Positions 54,223 through 64,000 of a DNA stretch of 64,000 nucleotides are shown here, one piece after another. The translations under genes were made by a program, and so were the position numbers. Under the pieces are notes generated by a model that made no database searches, was not told the DNA's origin, and saw only the letters and a list, made by a program, of their open reading frames with translations. The stretch covers positions 27,265,525-27,329,524 of the forward strand of contig OX465588.1 in NCBI GenBank assembly GCA_950022655.1, written 5' to 3'. The DNA comes from Alentia gelatinosa (taxonomy: Eukaryota > Annelida > Polychaeta > Phyllodocida > Polynoidae). The stretch's first letter is position 1, and the number at the start of each line of letters is the position of its first letter.

Positions 54223-55456
54223 GGATACTATTTGGTGGTGCTGTTCTACTCGATGGAACATCTCTGTGCTGCTTCCAAGCAACTCCAAGCATTTATTTGG
54301 TCCCAATACGTTATCCAAATGACTCCAGCCAAACCCATGGGACCCGGGTACTCAGGGGGGAGACTCGCGAGGCTAACAGAGGCGAACCTCCCTGCAAAAA
54401 ATTAAGAGTAACTCGCAAAAAAAACCCCGCAAAATAACACCACACAATAAAGAAAAAAAAGACACACACACATTTCAGTGGGTAGAGATGCGAATGTTTT
54501 GAGTATAGCGGGGGAGGTATTACGCTGACTCAGGTAAATGCCATCACTGTAGTGAATAGACGGGTTAACCTGTCTGACAGGCTGCAAGCAGCCTCCATAC
54601 ATCGCCCTGAGATTCCTGCAGCTGGAATCCCGTGACTTATGTCTGTGTCTGGCTGCTCCTCTTTTTGTTCCTAGGAATCATCGCACGTACAGTTTTAGTA
54701 ATGAATGTGGCTATAAATGAAAGGTATCTATCTAGCCAGCGATAGAACACTGCTTCTCTTTTCATATCATATTTGATAGGATCTTATATCAGATATTACT
54801 GACATTGCAATATACGTTATGTTTCTATAAACGTATCAAGTGACTTGGATCGACGAATCAAAAATACAACATCGCAAAACTCGTATCTCGGTGTTTGCCT
54901 TCATGATATCATCATGATATGCTAATGATCTCTTGGGTGAGGCTGACAATGCTGGCAAAGACTGCCATAAGATGGAAAAATATACCAATCAGAAGGTAAA
55001 AACACCAAATAGTGGGTAGGAATACTAATTCAAAAATTAAATAAACCAATTTGAAGGTTAGATATTTGAGGGTGAAATTATTAATACCGTAGATATATAC
55101 TGTTTTGTTTTTGAAATGAGAAAATTGAATATCAATACGGTAATAACTTCTTCTGCATTTGCACCAGGGTCTCCAAAGCGGTCAATCCAAGACATACTGC
55201 ATACACAAAATTCATCCTTTCAACAGATACCAAAGTACAAGTTTACCATCGAGTTGCTAACTGCCCTAGAGGCATGCCTTTCTCTTTAAATCCTAAGTGC
55301 ATTCCATAGAGGCTCCTGATATAGTGACACCAAACAGATGCACCCGAGTATGAATTAATCCTAAAGGAAGAGGTGGCGCATAAAAGGCAACCCCGAAGCC
55401 TGCATCCCGGAGGTGTTCTTCAGAAGTCGGGTTCTTTCAGCTTTCAGGGCGTACAC
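54223..55456. other. No gene recognised
   Basis: AT-rich sequence with no supported feature. Confidence 0.35.
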
Positions 55457-55565
55457 TAGACTTGCTCAAGTCTTTGATTAGGAACATCCAATAAATTATT
55501 CAACAAAACTAGGATAAAGTACATTGCAGTATGCAACCTTCTCCTGACTGGCCCAGGAATGCTGT
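55457..55565 (+). mobile_element. R element, 5' head only
   Basis: TAGACTTGCTCAAGTCTTTG followed by the conserved head through 'CTGACTGGCCCAGGAAT'. No matching tail or copy of the left flank GGCGTACAC was found downstream. Confidence 0.8.
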
Positions 55566-55860
55566 GGCTGTTTGAGATTTCTCCGCAATCAAAACTCATG
55601 ACATATTTTCAGTGCCTATGAATCGAGAGCAGTTCAGATTTAATCTCACTTCTATCACTGACTGATTGGCTAACATTTGTGACGTCATCACCCATTGAGT
55701 ATCTTTCAACAATGCCTCATGGGTATAGAGGACGTGTTTTCAACTTTAAATCTACATTAAATAGTACGTGGCAGAAACACCTCTATGGCAAGCCAATGCT
55801 ACTTTGATAATGACAAAAAATAATTTCAATATTAAATCTATGGGGGAAAATACAACGGGT
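55566..55860. other. No gene recognised
   Basis: Includes a CRE-like TGACGTCATCAC near 55681. No other feature. Confidence 0.3.
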
Positions 55861-55950
55861 GAGATAAATCACAGTATGCAACTTTCCCCTGATTAACTTA
55901 GGAATCATGAGGAGGTGAGGGGGGGGGGGGGGGTAAGGGTGACGGAGGAC
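55861..55950 (+). mobile_element. R element internal fragment with G-run
   Basis: 'AATCACAGTATGCAACTTTC' and 'CCCTGATTAACTTAGGAATCA' match the inner head of R elements. A run of about 14 G follows near 55920. Confidence 0.6.
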
Positions 55951-56084
55951 ACGGGGGCCCCGCTGCTGGGGTTTACAATAGGCGGGCGGGTCTCTGATGA
56001 GCTGCTCATGCCAGCACAGCGAGCAGCTCCCGTCAGACCCCGTGAGCAGTTCCTCGTGAGGAGATCAAGACTGCGGGAGCACTC

Positions 56085-56350
56085 CCTGAACCTGGTACGA
56101 CACGGATACGGCCAGCCCCACCCGGCATTGCTACAGTAACCCTCAACCTGGTCACTATCCCCAAAATGGATGTGGCCAGCCCCACCTGGATTTGTCACAG
56201 TTACCCTCAACCTGGAACACTGCAATCTCTCTGACATGGATATGGCAAGCCCCACCAAGCATTGTCATAGTAATCCTAAGCCTGGTACTACACGATTCCC
56301 CCGACACAGATACGGCCAGCCCCACCCGGCATTATCACAGTAACATCCCC
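56085..56350. repeat. About 65-bp tandem repeat, four units
   Basis: Units contain ATACGGCCAGCCCCACCCGG, CATT.TCACAGTAACCCTCA and ACCTGGTAC. Spacing varies by a few bases. Confidence 0.85.
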
Positions 56351-57599
56351 GCCCCAGTCAGGGTGGGCGTTCTTTGATTACCACAGTTAAACCTCAATAT
56401 CGATTTCAAGGGTTCAGTACAGGTAACAGTTGCTTTAGTTATGATACGTCAAATGCAGTACCTTGTTGTTGGACTTGTGAGCTAGGTCTAGCACCGGGTT
56501 CTTATCTAACAACCCCCATTTATCAAATGACCCTTTTTTCTTATAATAACAATTCTCATTTGAGACAAAGAGCTATTGGTCTGTAGTTCGTAACGCCTAA
56601 TTAGAGGGTACTTCTAATCCTGTTACATATCTACAACCCTATTTACCAGTGATCTTCACCTGGTAGGTGTACTACAACTGAGAACCTAGTTCTGTATTGA
56701 TTCTAATGAATATAAGGTATCACAAACTTAAACTAAAAATAGGATTCTATACTCAGCAAGGAAATATGTAGACTATGAAGGCCAACAGGTGCATTTCTTA
56801 TGATCACGTATATAATATGCTATGCTTTTGAAGTACTGCTCAATATGGATGTTTTAAAAAGATGCACAGGATCTTCAAGGGTTAATGCGGTATGATGGGG
56901 ATAAAAGAAACTCTAAAGGGTTCACTGCCACCTGACAATAGGATGTCAGTGCAAAGTGTGAGTTCAACAAGATTACTAGATATGACAGGTGTATTTGGGT
57001 GCACTTGCTACATTTTATCTATAGGAGATGGAATTTTATCTCATGTATGCGGCAGATAGATAACAGAATACATGTTATTTTTTTGGTAAGCTACATTTTG
57101 ATCTACACATGCAAAATAATGTTATTTTTTGTGCAGTTTATTAGAATGGCGATAAAAATTACATGTATTCTACTCATTTTTGGTTCTGCATAGAAATATT
57201 TTTTGTGCATTTGGAGTGCTTTTAATCCCTGTCATTTCATGATAGACCACACGACAGGAAATCCACTAAATAAGATAAGGATTACAGGAAATGAATACCG
57301 CGTGGCACTTCCCTACCTGAAGCTAACCTTCAGATCATGCATATATAAATACCTTAATCCTCAGCGAACTTTAAAAAGTCTGTCTCCATCCAATGAAGTA
57401 AACTGAGACCCAGTGCAGAAGATTATGTGCTGCTGATGTTTGATGCATTTACAAACCTTTAGTGAAAACACAATATCGGAAGAAAAAAAGGTAAGATTTA
57501 TTAAAAAGGGAAATATTCTTAAACTCAATGCTCCTATAAATCGTGTACACTAACAAATATGGATATGTGGCCAAAGGAAGAAGGCTTGTTCATCTACGG
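56351..57599. other. No gene recognised
   Basis: AT-rich sequence with no supported feature. Confidence 0.35.
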
Positions 57600-57862
57600 A
57601 TCTGTGAAACCATTGAAAATTTGCCGGAGCTGACTGAGATGGGAGGCTGAGGGTCTGTGGGGTAGGCTCAGTGAGTGGGGTTTCAAGGGTTCAAGGGAAA
57701 GGTTCAGGTTTAGTGGGTCCTAGGGAAGTTTCAATGGGGGGGGTAATGAATGGGCTGTGGCTGAATTGGGAAATTCAGCAGCTGTTATGTCGATATTAAT
57801 CAATGAAAAAGGACTTTTGATTCTGAAAATGAAAACATTCAATTTCAACTGACACCCTGAAT
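57600..57862 (+). mobile_element. M1 MITE, subtype shared with 46.3 kb
   Basis: 'GAGGCTGAGGGTCTGTGGGG', 'GGGCTGTGGCTGAATTGGG', 'AATTCAGCAGCTGTTAT' and a right end 'AACTGACACCCTG'. The left end is lost. Confidence 0.6.
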
Positions 57863-57936
57863 CATAATACGAAAACAGGCATACTGTATAGGTATATGTA
57901 CTGGTTTAACAAAGGGACCCGTAGTGATAAAATCAA

Positions 57937-58151
57937 GCTCTCTTACTTCCCATACTATATAGACATGGTATGAGAAGGACTGATCGTTGATATAGCAGTA
58001 AATCTACCACCGCTGGGGATGAAGGAGAAAGGTGGCTGCATACCACATCAAACAAATATGGTACAAGAAGGACTGGTCTTTGATATAGCAGTGAATCTAC
58101 AATTGCTAGGAATGAAGGAAAAAGTGGCTCCAGTGGGACTCGAACTATTGT
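57937..58151 (-). mobile_element. tRNA-SINE copy, head truncated
   Basis: Two body modules (CGTTGATATAGCAGTAAATC; TTTGATATAGCAGTGAATC) and the start of the tRNA-like B-box region (GGGACTCGAA on the plus strand), which breaks off at 58151. Confidence 0.8.
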
Positions 58152-58212
58152 TAAGTCTGTGGGACAAAAATACCAGGGGATAACAGATACTGTCACTTAT
58201 CTGATCATTGTC

Positions 58213-58233
58213 TGACGTCACATAATGACGTCA
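58213..58233. promoter_or_regulatory. Two perfect CRE palindromes TGACGTCA
   Basis: TGACGTCA at 58213-58220 and 58226-58233, 13 bp apart start to start. Full CREB/ATF consensus sites retaining CpG. No transcript start is visible nearby. Confidence 0.6.
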
Positions 58234-58256
58234 CGCGGCGGATGGTAGGACGCTCA

Positions 58257-58265
58257 ACTTACCTG
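58257..58265 (-). other. Consensus splice donor CAG|GTAAGT (isolated)
   Basis: On the minus strand CAG|GTAAGT, preceded by a pyrimidine-rich stretch ending TTTCTTACAG. It could end a 5' non-coding exon of a minus-strand gene, possibly the one with the exon at 45.5 kb. No coding frame supports this. Confidence 0.25.
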
Positions 58266-58437
58266 TAAGAAATAGAGAGAACTGGTTAGGTCAAGGACAT
58301 TTAGCAAGCAGTATCATCTCATAAAAGGTAACAAGAAATGTCTAAAGGGGTTACAAGCAATTCTGTGTCAGTCACAGTATTCACTCATTTACTCAATTCT
58401 ACCTCAGCTGTCCACAGCCAGCATATATAGTTTGATC

Positions 58438-58820
58438 TGGTTTATTTCTTTATTTAACATCCCAGAGGACCCTGAGGGTATATCAGCATTATCTCAAGGT
58501 CTTGCACCACAGGGTTGAGGATCTTAAGTAGAACCCACCCCCTACATATTTACTGAGGTGAAGGCTTTAAGTTCCCACACCACATGATATGAGAACGATT
58601 GACCTTTGATATAGCAGTAAGTCCATCACTGCTGGGGATGAAGGAGAAGGGTGGCTGCACACCACACCACATAGACATGGTATGAGAAGGCCTGGTCTTT
58701 GATATAGAAGTGAATGTACCACTGTTGGGAATGAAGGATAAAGATGGCTGCAGGCAACCCGAACCCAAACCCTGTGATTCCTAGTCCAGTGTTTTAATCA
58801 CTGACCTAATGTCCCATCCC
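58438..58820 (-). mobile_element. tRNA-SINE, near full length, variant tail
   Basis: The tail ends (plus strand TTTATTTCTTTATTTAACATCCCAGAGGACC) in the '..CCCAGAGGACCCTGAGGGTA' subtype. Two body modules and a diverged tRNA-like head at 58745-58815 complete it. Confidence 0.85.
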
Positions 58821-59924
58821 TTAGAAATCAGGATGACTGACCATATGCCTCCCTGTTTAGAGACTTCTTTGGAAAGAATTTAAAATCCCAGACACACTGA
58901 GCGATAAATGGGGAGACTAATTGAGTAGGGACGTGCCTGGCGTGCACAATACGGATCTGTCTGCGGGCGAGTGGAGGACCAAGTTACCCGCACTAGTTCC
59001 ACTGTCTACTTATCTAAAGACAAAGTCAATCACCATCTGGCTCTCAGGCTACAATATTGTAAACATACTTTTATCATCATGGAGGTATAAAGTTACACTC
59101 TAGGGAGGATCTCTTTTTAAGCTCAGGATTGCTGCCTTTAGGTACATCATTTTGAGAGTTTTGAATTGTGAAAGTATCTATCAAATGTTATTAAGTAATC
59201 GTAATAAAAAATTACTTATCTGACATACCTCAAATGTTACATCAACAATTGACCTAATTTGATATTTTTCTGCACTATACCAGGTACATAAAATAATTTG
59301 AAATTTGTCAACAAATTAAACCACCCGGTATCTTGGACACAAGTCTAGTTCCGGTGCATAGTGCTAAAGTTATGGGGTGTCAGGCCACAACCTCATAGCC
59401 TAATACAATATACCTGCAAAAATCCGTTTAACCAAAATACTTTTATATCAAATATATGTTAGATATCACAATTATCAAGGAAATATCACATTTATGGATA
59501 CATGTGTGTATATTCAAATTTTCCAAAGTGCCACCTGAAGCTCTAACCTGACCGTTTTCGCGCCTCTTTTTTCACATGGCTGGTCACGCCCTCTCGCGTT
59601 AAGATATGCCGTAACCCGTGTATACACACGGCTGGGTCTAATCGCCTGGCATACCAGTCTACCAGTGACAATGACATCACCGGCACATGTAGACAGAAGG
59701 GATAACTGAGGATGGGCAGGTAACGGGATCTCACAGAGTTAATCCGGAGGTCGGTATGGGGCAGGCAGACCGGCAATGGGGGAGAGGGGTGGGGGTCCAT
59801 GGCCCTGTGAGGATGGGGTGGTGGGGTATATAGGACAGATACTTATTGTGTCACGGAAGTGGCCATCTTCCCTCTGATTCCAAACAAAATACGATGTGGA
59901 TTTGTGGTTATCAATGGATCATCG
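58821..59924. other. No gene recognised
   Basis: AT-rich, then G-rich approaching the minisatellite. No supported feature. Confidence 0.35.
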
Positions 59925-61085
59925 GGAGGTGGTGGATAAAATAAAGTAGGGCCTGAGGGCTGAGGGTTGAGGTTGTGGGTGTTGGCACCTACAGGAGGTG
60001 GTGGGTGTAGTATAGAAGGCCCTGAGGGCTGAGGGCTGGGGTTATGGGTGTTGTAGCTGCAGAGGGTGGTGGGTGAGGTACAGTAGACCCTGCGGGCTGA
60101 GGGCTGGGGTTGTGGGTGTTGTACCTGCAGGAGGTGGTGGGTGAAGTATAGTAGACCCTGCGGTCTGAGGGCTGGGGTTGTGGGTGTTGTACCTGTAGGA
60201 GGTGGTGGATGAAGTATAGTAGACCCTGCGGTCTGAGGGCTGGGGTTGTGGGTGTTGTACCTGTAGGAGGTGGTGGATGAAGTATAGTAGACCCTGCGGT
60301 CTGAGGGCTGGGGTTGTGGGTGTTGTACCTGTAGGAGGTGGTAGATGAAGTATAGTAGACCCTGAGGGCTGAGGGCTGGGGTTGTGGGTGTTGTACCTGT
60401 AGGAGGTGGTGGATGAAGTATAGTAGACCCTGCGGTCTGAGGGCTTGGGTTGTGGGTGTTGTACCTGTAGGAGGTGGTGGATGAAGTATAGTAGACCCTG
60501 AGGGCTGAGGGCTGGGGTTGTGGGTGTTGTACCTGTAGGAGGTGGTAGATGAAGTATAGTAGACCCTGAGGGCTGAGGGCTGGGGTTGTGGGTGTTGTAC
60601 CTGTAGGAGGTGGTGGATGAAGTATAGTAGACCCTGCGGTCTGAGGGCTGGGGTTGTGGGTGTTGTACCTGTAGGAGGTGGTAGATGAAGTATAGTAGAC
60701 CCTGAGGGCTGAGGGCTGGGGTTGTGGGTGTTGTACCTGCAGGAGGTGGTGGGTGAAGTATAGTAGACCCTGAGGGCTGAGGGCTGGGGTTGTGGGTGTT
60801 GGCACATACAGGAGGTGGTGGGTGAAGTATAGTAGGCCCTGAGGGCTGAGGGCTGGGGTTGTGGGTGTTGTAGCTACAGGAGGTGGTGGATGAAGTATAG
60901 AAGGCCCTGAAAGCTGAGGGCTGGTGTTGTGGGTGTTGGCACATACAGGAGGTGGTGGGTGAAGCATAGAAGGCCCTGCGGGCTGAGGGTTGAGGTTGTG
61001 GGTGTTGGCAGATACAGGAGGTGGTAGATGAAGTATAGAAGGCCCTGAGGGCTGAGGGCTGGGGTTGTGGGTATAGTACCTGCAG
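59925..61085. repeat. 68-bp minisatellite, about 17 units
   Basis: Units contain GGAGGTGGTGGATGAAGTAT, AGTAGACCCTGCGGTCTGAG and GGCTGGGGTTGTGGGTGTTG. The period was confirmed by GTAGACCCTGCGG starts 68 bp apart (60151, 60219). 68 is not a multiple of three, so all three minus-strand phases stay open and read the same repeat (431, 300 and 272 codons). Two main unit variants (CGGTCTG versus AGGGCTG) intermix. No gene. Confidence 0.97.
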
Positions 61086-62097
61086 GAGGTCGTCCTCTGC
61101 GGTCCGTAATGACCTATTCTGAGCTCACCAGTCTCCACCCACTCTCCCGCCTCACGCTAACACCCGCCGGGTATTGTCCGCAGTGTGTGCACACGCACAG
61201 GTGCCTTCACCTCCCCCGCCGAGTATCACACCTCTCATTTTACATCCACATCATAGAGGGTCGTCATAGAGGGTGGTCAGGGTCCAACCAGTTTAGGTCA
61301 GGAACTTATATAAACTCTGTGTAGCATCACAAATTATTATGGTGGTGCCAGCTGTATAACATCATTATATTTTTCAAATTATTATTTTGTAATTTTCATT
61401 TTTACTGGAGGTTCAGGAGTAGGCTATCCGATGTGGCTATTTCCATCTGGCTCCAGTGACCTGGTGATTATTCATGTAGGAGAAGTTACGCTTAAAGAAA
61501 TAAGATCATAGATCATTCAAATCTTTATAAAGACAGATATCGCTGGTGTAATGACAGGTATCGCTGGTGGGTGGCGCGCAGAGAGAACGCGCACAAGACG
61601 CTGTGACGTCACAGAGCCCGAGGCAGACGTAGCGTTTCTGATCCCGAGTAATCCTCACCACATTGGTGCGCAAAGGTCAACATGTCAACGACGCGTTTAC
61701 ATATACATAATGTGCAACAACACAGGTACCACGAGCGTTACCCGCAGCATATTACTTACACTGGCCGCCACCTCTGTCTCCACACTGTACACACTAAAAT
61801 GTTGGTTTGGTTCAACTCAGGCCGTGTCCGTGAATTCTCACTCTGGGACCAAGAATTCTTTTTATATGTGGGTTCTGAGAGCTGAAATACTTATCAAGAA
61901 ATATTCACAGCTGATCAAATTGGTAATGAAGTCTACCTTTATGGTTATCTTATTCAAAATACAAACAAAAGGAAATAGGAATATGTAAAAATGGCTTCAT
62001 GAGTACGAAATATCAGGCAGGTATATGAATCAGGTCGCGACTTAATGGATCCGGTCGGGTCATTTACTACTGTCTTACTGCCTGTATTCAAACCAAG
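61086..62097. other. No gene recognised; CRE-like site
   Basis: TGTGACGTCACA near 61602 is a perfect extended CRE palindrome in a CpG-rich patch (61560-61640). The 145-codon plus-strand frame at 61551-61988 is not recognised and overlaps another frame. Confidence 0.35.
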
Positions 62098-62366
62098 AAC
62101 CACACCAGCCACTTTTCCCCTTCACCCCCAGCATTGGTAGATTTACTGTTATATCAAAGGCCAATCCTTCTCATACCATGTCTATGTGGTGTAGGAAGTG
62201 AAAGATCTCTCACCTTGGTAAATGTGTAGGGGTGAGGTTTCTACCTAAATTCACCACATAGATTTGATCACCACCCTTGTGGTGTAAAAGAACCATGAGA
62301 AAGACTGGTGAGAATCTGCAGTGGTTAACTGGACGTTAAATCAAACCAACCAACAAACCAAATAGT
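62098..62366 (+). mobile_element. tRNA-SINE in opposite orientation
   Basis: Plus strand: body module with TTTACTGTTATATCAAAGGC and CATACCATGTCTATGTGGTG, then 'GGGGTGAGGTTTCTACCTAA', and a complete 3' end AACTGGACGTTAAATCAAAC with CCAACCAACAAACCAAA tail. The tRNA-like head is missing. Confidence 0.85.
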
Positions 62367-64000
62367 AAGTGGTGTTACATTCCAATTTCTCGTTGGAGAA
62401 ACAAGTTTGCTTTCCCTTGGCCTAACCAGTCAATCTCGCACCATGCTATTACTCTAGAGGGGGCAGGCCTTAGCAACCATCAGCAGGGACGTGCCCACTC
62501 CTAACAGAGGTAAATTTGTAACGCAGCAACTCCATGTATGAGCAACTAATCTACAGCTAGCTACCATAGCAGTAACATCAGCAGTAAAGCTTGTAACGGA
62601 ATCATGGATTTAAAACTTCATTCATTCAGATTACAATCATCTTCAATAAGACACATCAAGTTAGTAACACTGGTAGAGAAGCCCTAAGCTCTTATCACAA
62701 GCAAGATGTTACCATTTCTAAATTACAAATAAAATCACGGCGCACACACTGACAGTGCTGTGTCGTATTCAAAGATCTAGTCGCGGGCCTAGAACACTAC
62801 AGGAGTAAACGCTCAGCCCTTGTGTCAATTGCAGCGTTGTTTTTTGTTGGTAGGTGAACTTGGCGGCGGCTCTTGTCACCGGATTGTCTGAATGCGTGCT
62901 AGGAATAGACGGCGTGCGCTCAGAATATCTCCCCACATCTCCAAGCTTTACCTGCGTTTTGACGAGGGCCTTGTGCGAGCTCTGTGTGTGGTGAGGAGTA
63001 ATGCAAGCTGAGGAATGACTAAGTGCCGCTAAGCTGGAGGTAAATATATGGGCTACATATTCAATAAAGGTAGCCTCCAGATAAAATACCTCAAATAACC
63101 ACACACACTCCAACGATAGCCTAACTAGTATCGATTTAACGAAGGGTACGCGGCCACCATTTGAAAGGGGAGTATGGAAAAATCTCAGTTTAATTGGCAA
63201 ATATTTTCCGGTAGATGTGGATGTAGGAGTGACAGATTTGTGTCTTTAGTGATGTGGGGCTCCCTGTAGTGGTGTCCGCGTGAACGCTTGACTTTTTCAG
63301 ATTTTTTTTTATATTCTTTTCACAATTATTTTTCTATTTTATTGATTTATTTTATTTGTTTAGGCGAGGGGCGGTGTCAGGTGTGTCTGCACTCTGTCAT
63401 CATACTGATCACCCATCCACAACTGGCATTGTGTTGCGGTTTTTTTTCGCCAATTTCTTTTCACCTTTTTTTGTCCCCCCGCAGTCAAAATTCGCCGTGT
63501 GAAATACTTTCTGGTTTGAGACACAATAAACTCAGTGTGTCACATCAGGAGAAAATCTCTCCGACCTCCTCCAATCACCCACCTACCTAAATCTGCCCAC
63601 ACCGCACACCCTCCACGCACCCCGACCCGTTTAGGCGCCGCTACACCCTCCCACCACCCCAAGGCGGGTTGGCTACGCTTCACTGCACGCCTAAAGTCCT
63701 GGTATGGCTGGCATCTGTACAGGTGGGCGGTGAGGGGGTGACGAGGGGGAGGGGCGGCTTGGAGTGCCCCCTGGTGGGAGATCGGCGGCGTGGTGAGGGC
63801 ACATCATACCTGGCTAGAGCGTGCTTGTACGTTCTATATACGTTGCCTAAAGATTAGAGTGGTCACCTATACACTTTCAGCGTGCTTCCAGAAAACTATC
63901 CCTTCACTTTCTGCATGTTATTCACTATGGTAGTGGGAAAGGAGCAGGGTGCCAGTGTCTCAGCATCTCGGAGGCATGCCCAGCAGACCAATACCAATCA
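62367..64000. other. No confident gene
   Basis: A 143-codon minus-strand frame (62769-63200) includes a CAG|GTAAAG donor-like site near 62955 but no recognised domain. A T-rich stretch lies at 63296-63360. C-rich sequence near 63560-63660 has no array structure. Confidence 0.3.

Noticed and set aside
59843..61138. 431-codon minus-strand open frame (Pro/Thr/Ser-rich)
   Set aside because: Lies entirely in the 68-bp minisatellite, and the same peptide cycle is read in all three phases.

Overview
This is eukaryotic, almost certainly animal, genomic DNA: moderately AT-rich, gene-poor and packed with interspersed and tandem repeats. There are no bacterial-type gene strings. A tRNA-derived SINE recurs whose 3' tail reads (on its own strand) GGACGTTAAATCAAAC followed by CAAA-type repeats. 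That tail recalls SINE tails common in molluscs and other lophotrochozoans, so a marine lophotrochozoan host is my best guess, at low confidence. Most long open frames outside the retrotransposon are by-products of tandem repeats or chance.

The dominant feature is one young Ty3/gypsy-type LTR retrotransposon at 7215-16201, coding on the minus strand. Its 335-bp LTRs look identical by eye and are flanked by a GTAT duplication. It has a primer site matching tRNA-Leu, a polypurine tract, gag with a zinc knuckle, an aspartic protease in a shifted frame, and RT-RNase H-integrase. The integrase runs in frame into an unusual C-terminal third module with two C2H2 zinc fingers, an SV40-like nuclear localisation motif and Ser/Pro-rich stretches. 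Gag and protease are joined by a candidate -1 frameshift signal (near-consensus heptamer, 7-nt spacer, hairpin). Protease and RT are separated by a one-base frame break in a C7 run. Consensus splice signals suggest that the third module is expressed from a spliced subgenomic RNA and itself contains a 302-nt intron.

The flanks hold several non-autonomous families. (1) 'R' elements have TAGACT-starting imperfect inverted ends, a perfect 9-bp target duplication in one copy, a conserved head and tail, and a variable middle that in two copies is an expanded minisatellite. (2) A tRNA-SINE is present in about ten copies. (3) 'M1' is a roughly 265-bp MITE with CAGGGATG-type inverted ends. (4) 'F' foldback MITEs occur at 33.8 and 42.5 kb. 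(5) A TIR element with ATTTATCCTACCC ends occurs at 22.4 and 50.4 kb, each copy next to a palindrome. There are also about a dozen minisatellites (12 to 68 bp units).

Only one plausible host coding exon was found: 45456-45596 on the minus strand. It is acidic, has a good start context and strong splice signals, and its 5' edge is tandemly repeated upstream. A host gene may therefore run right to left across part of the window, but I could not connect further exons.
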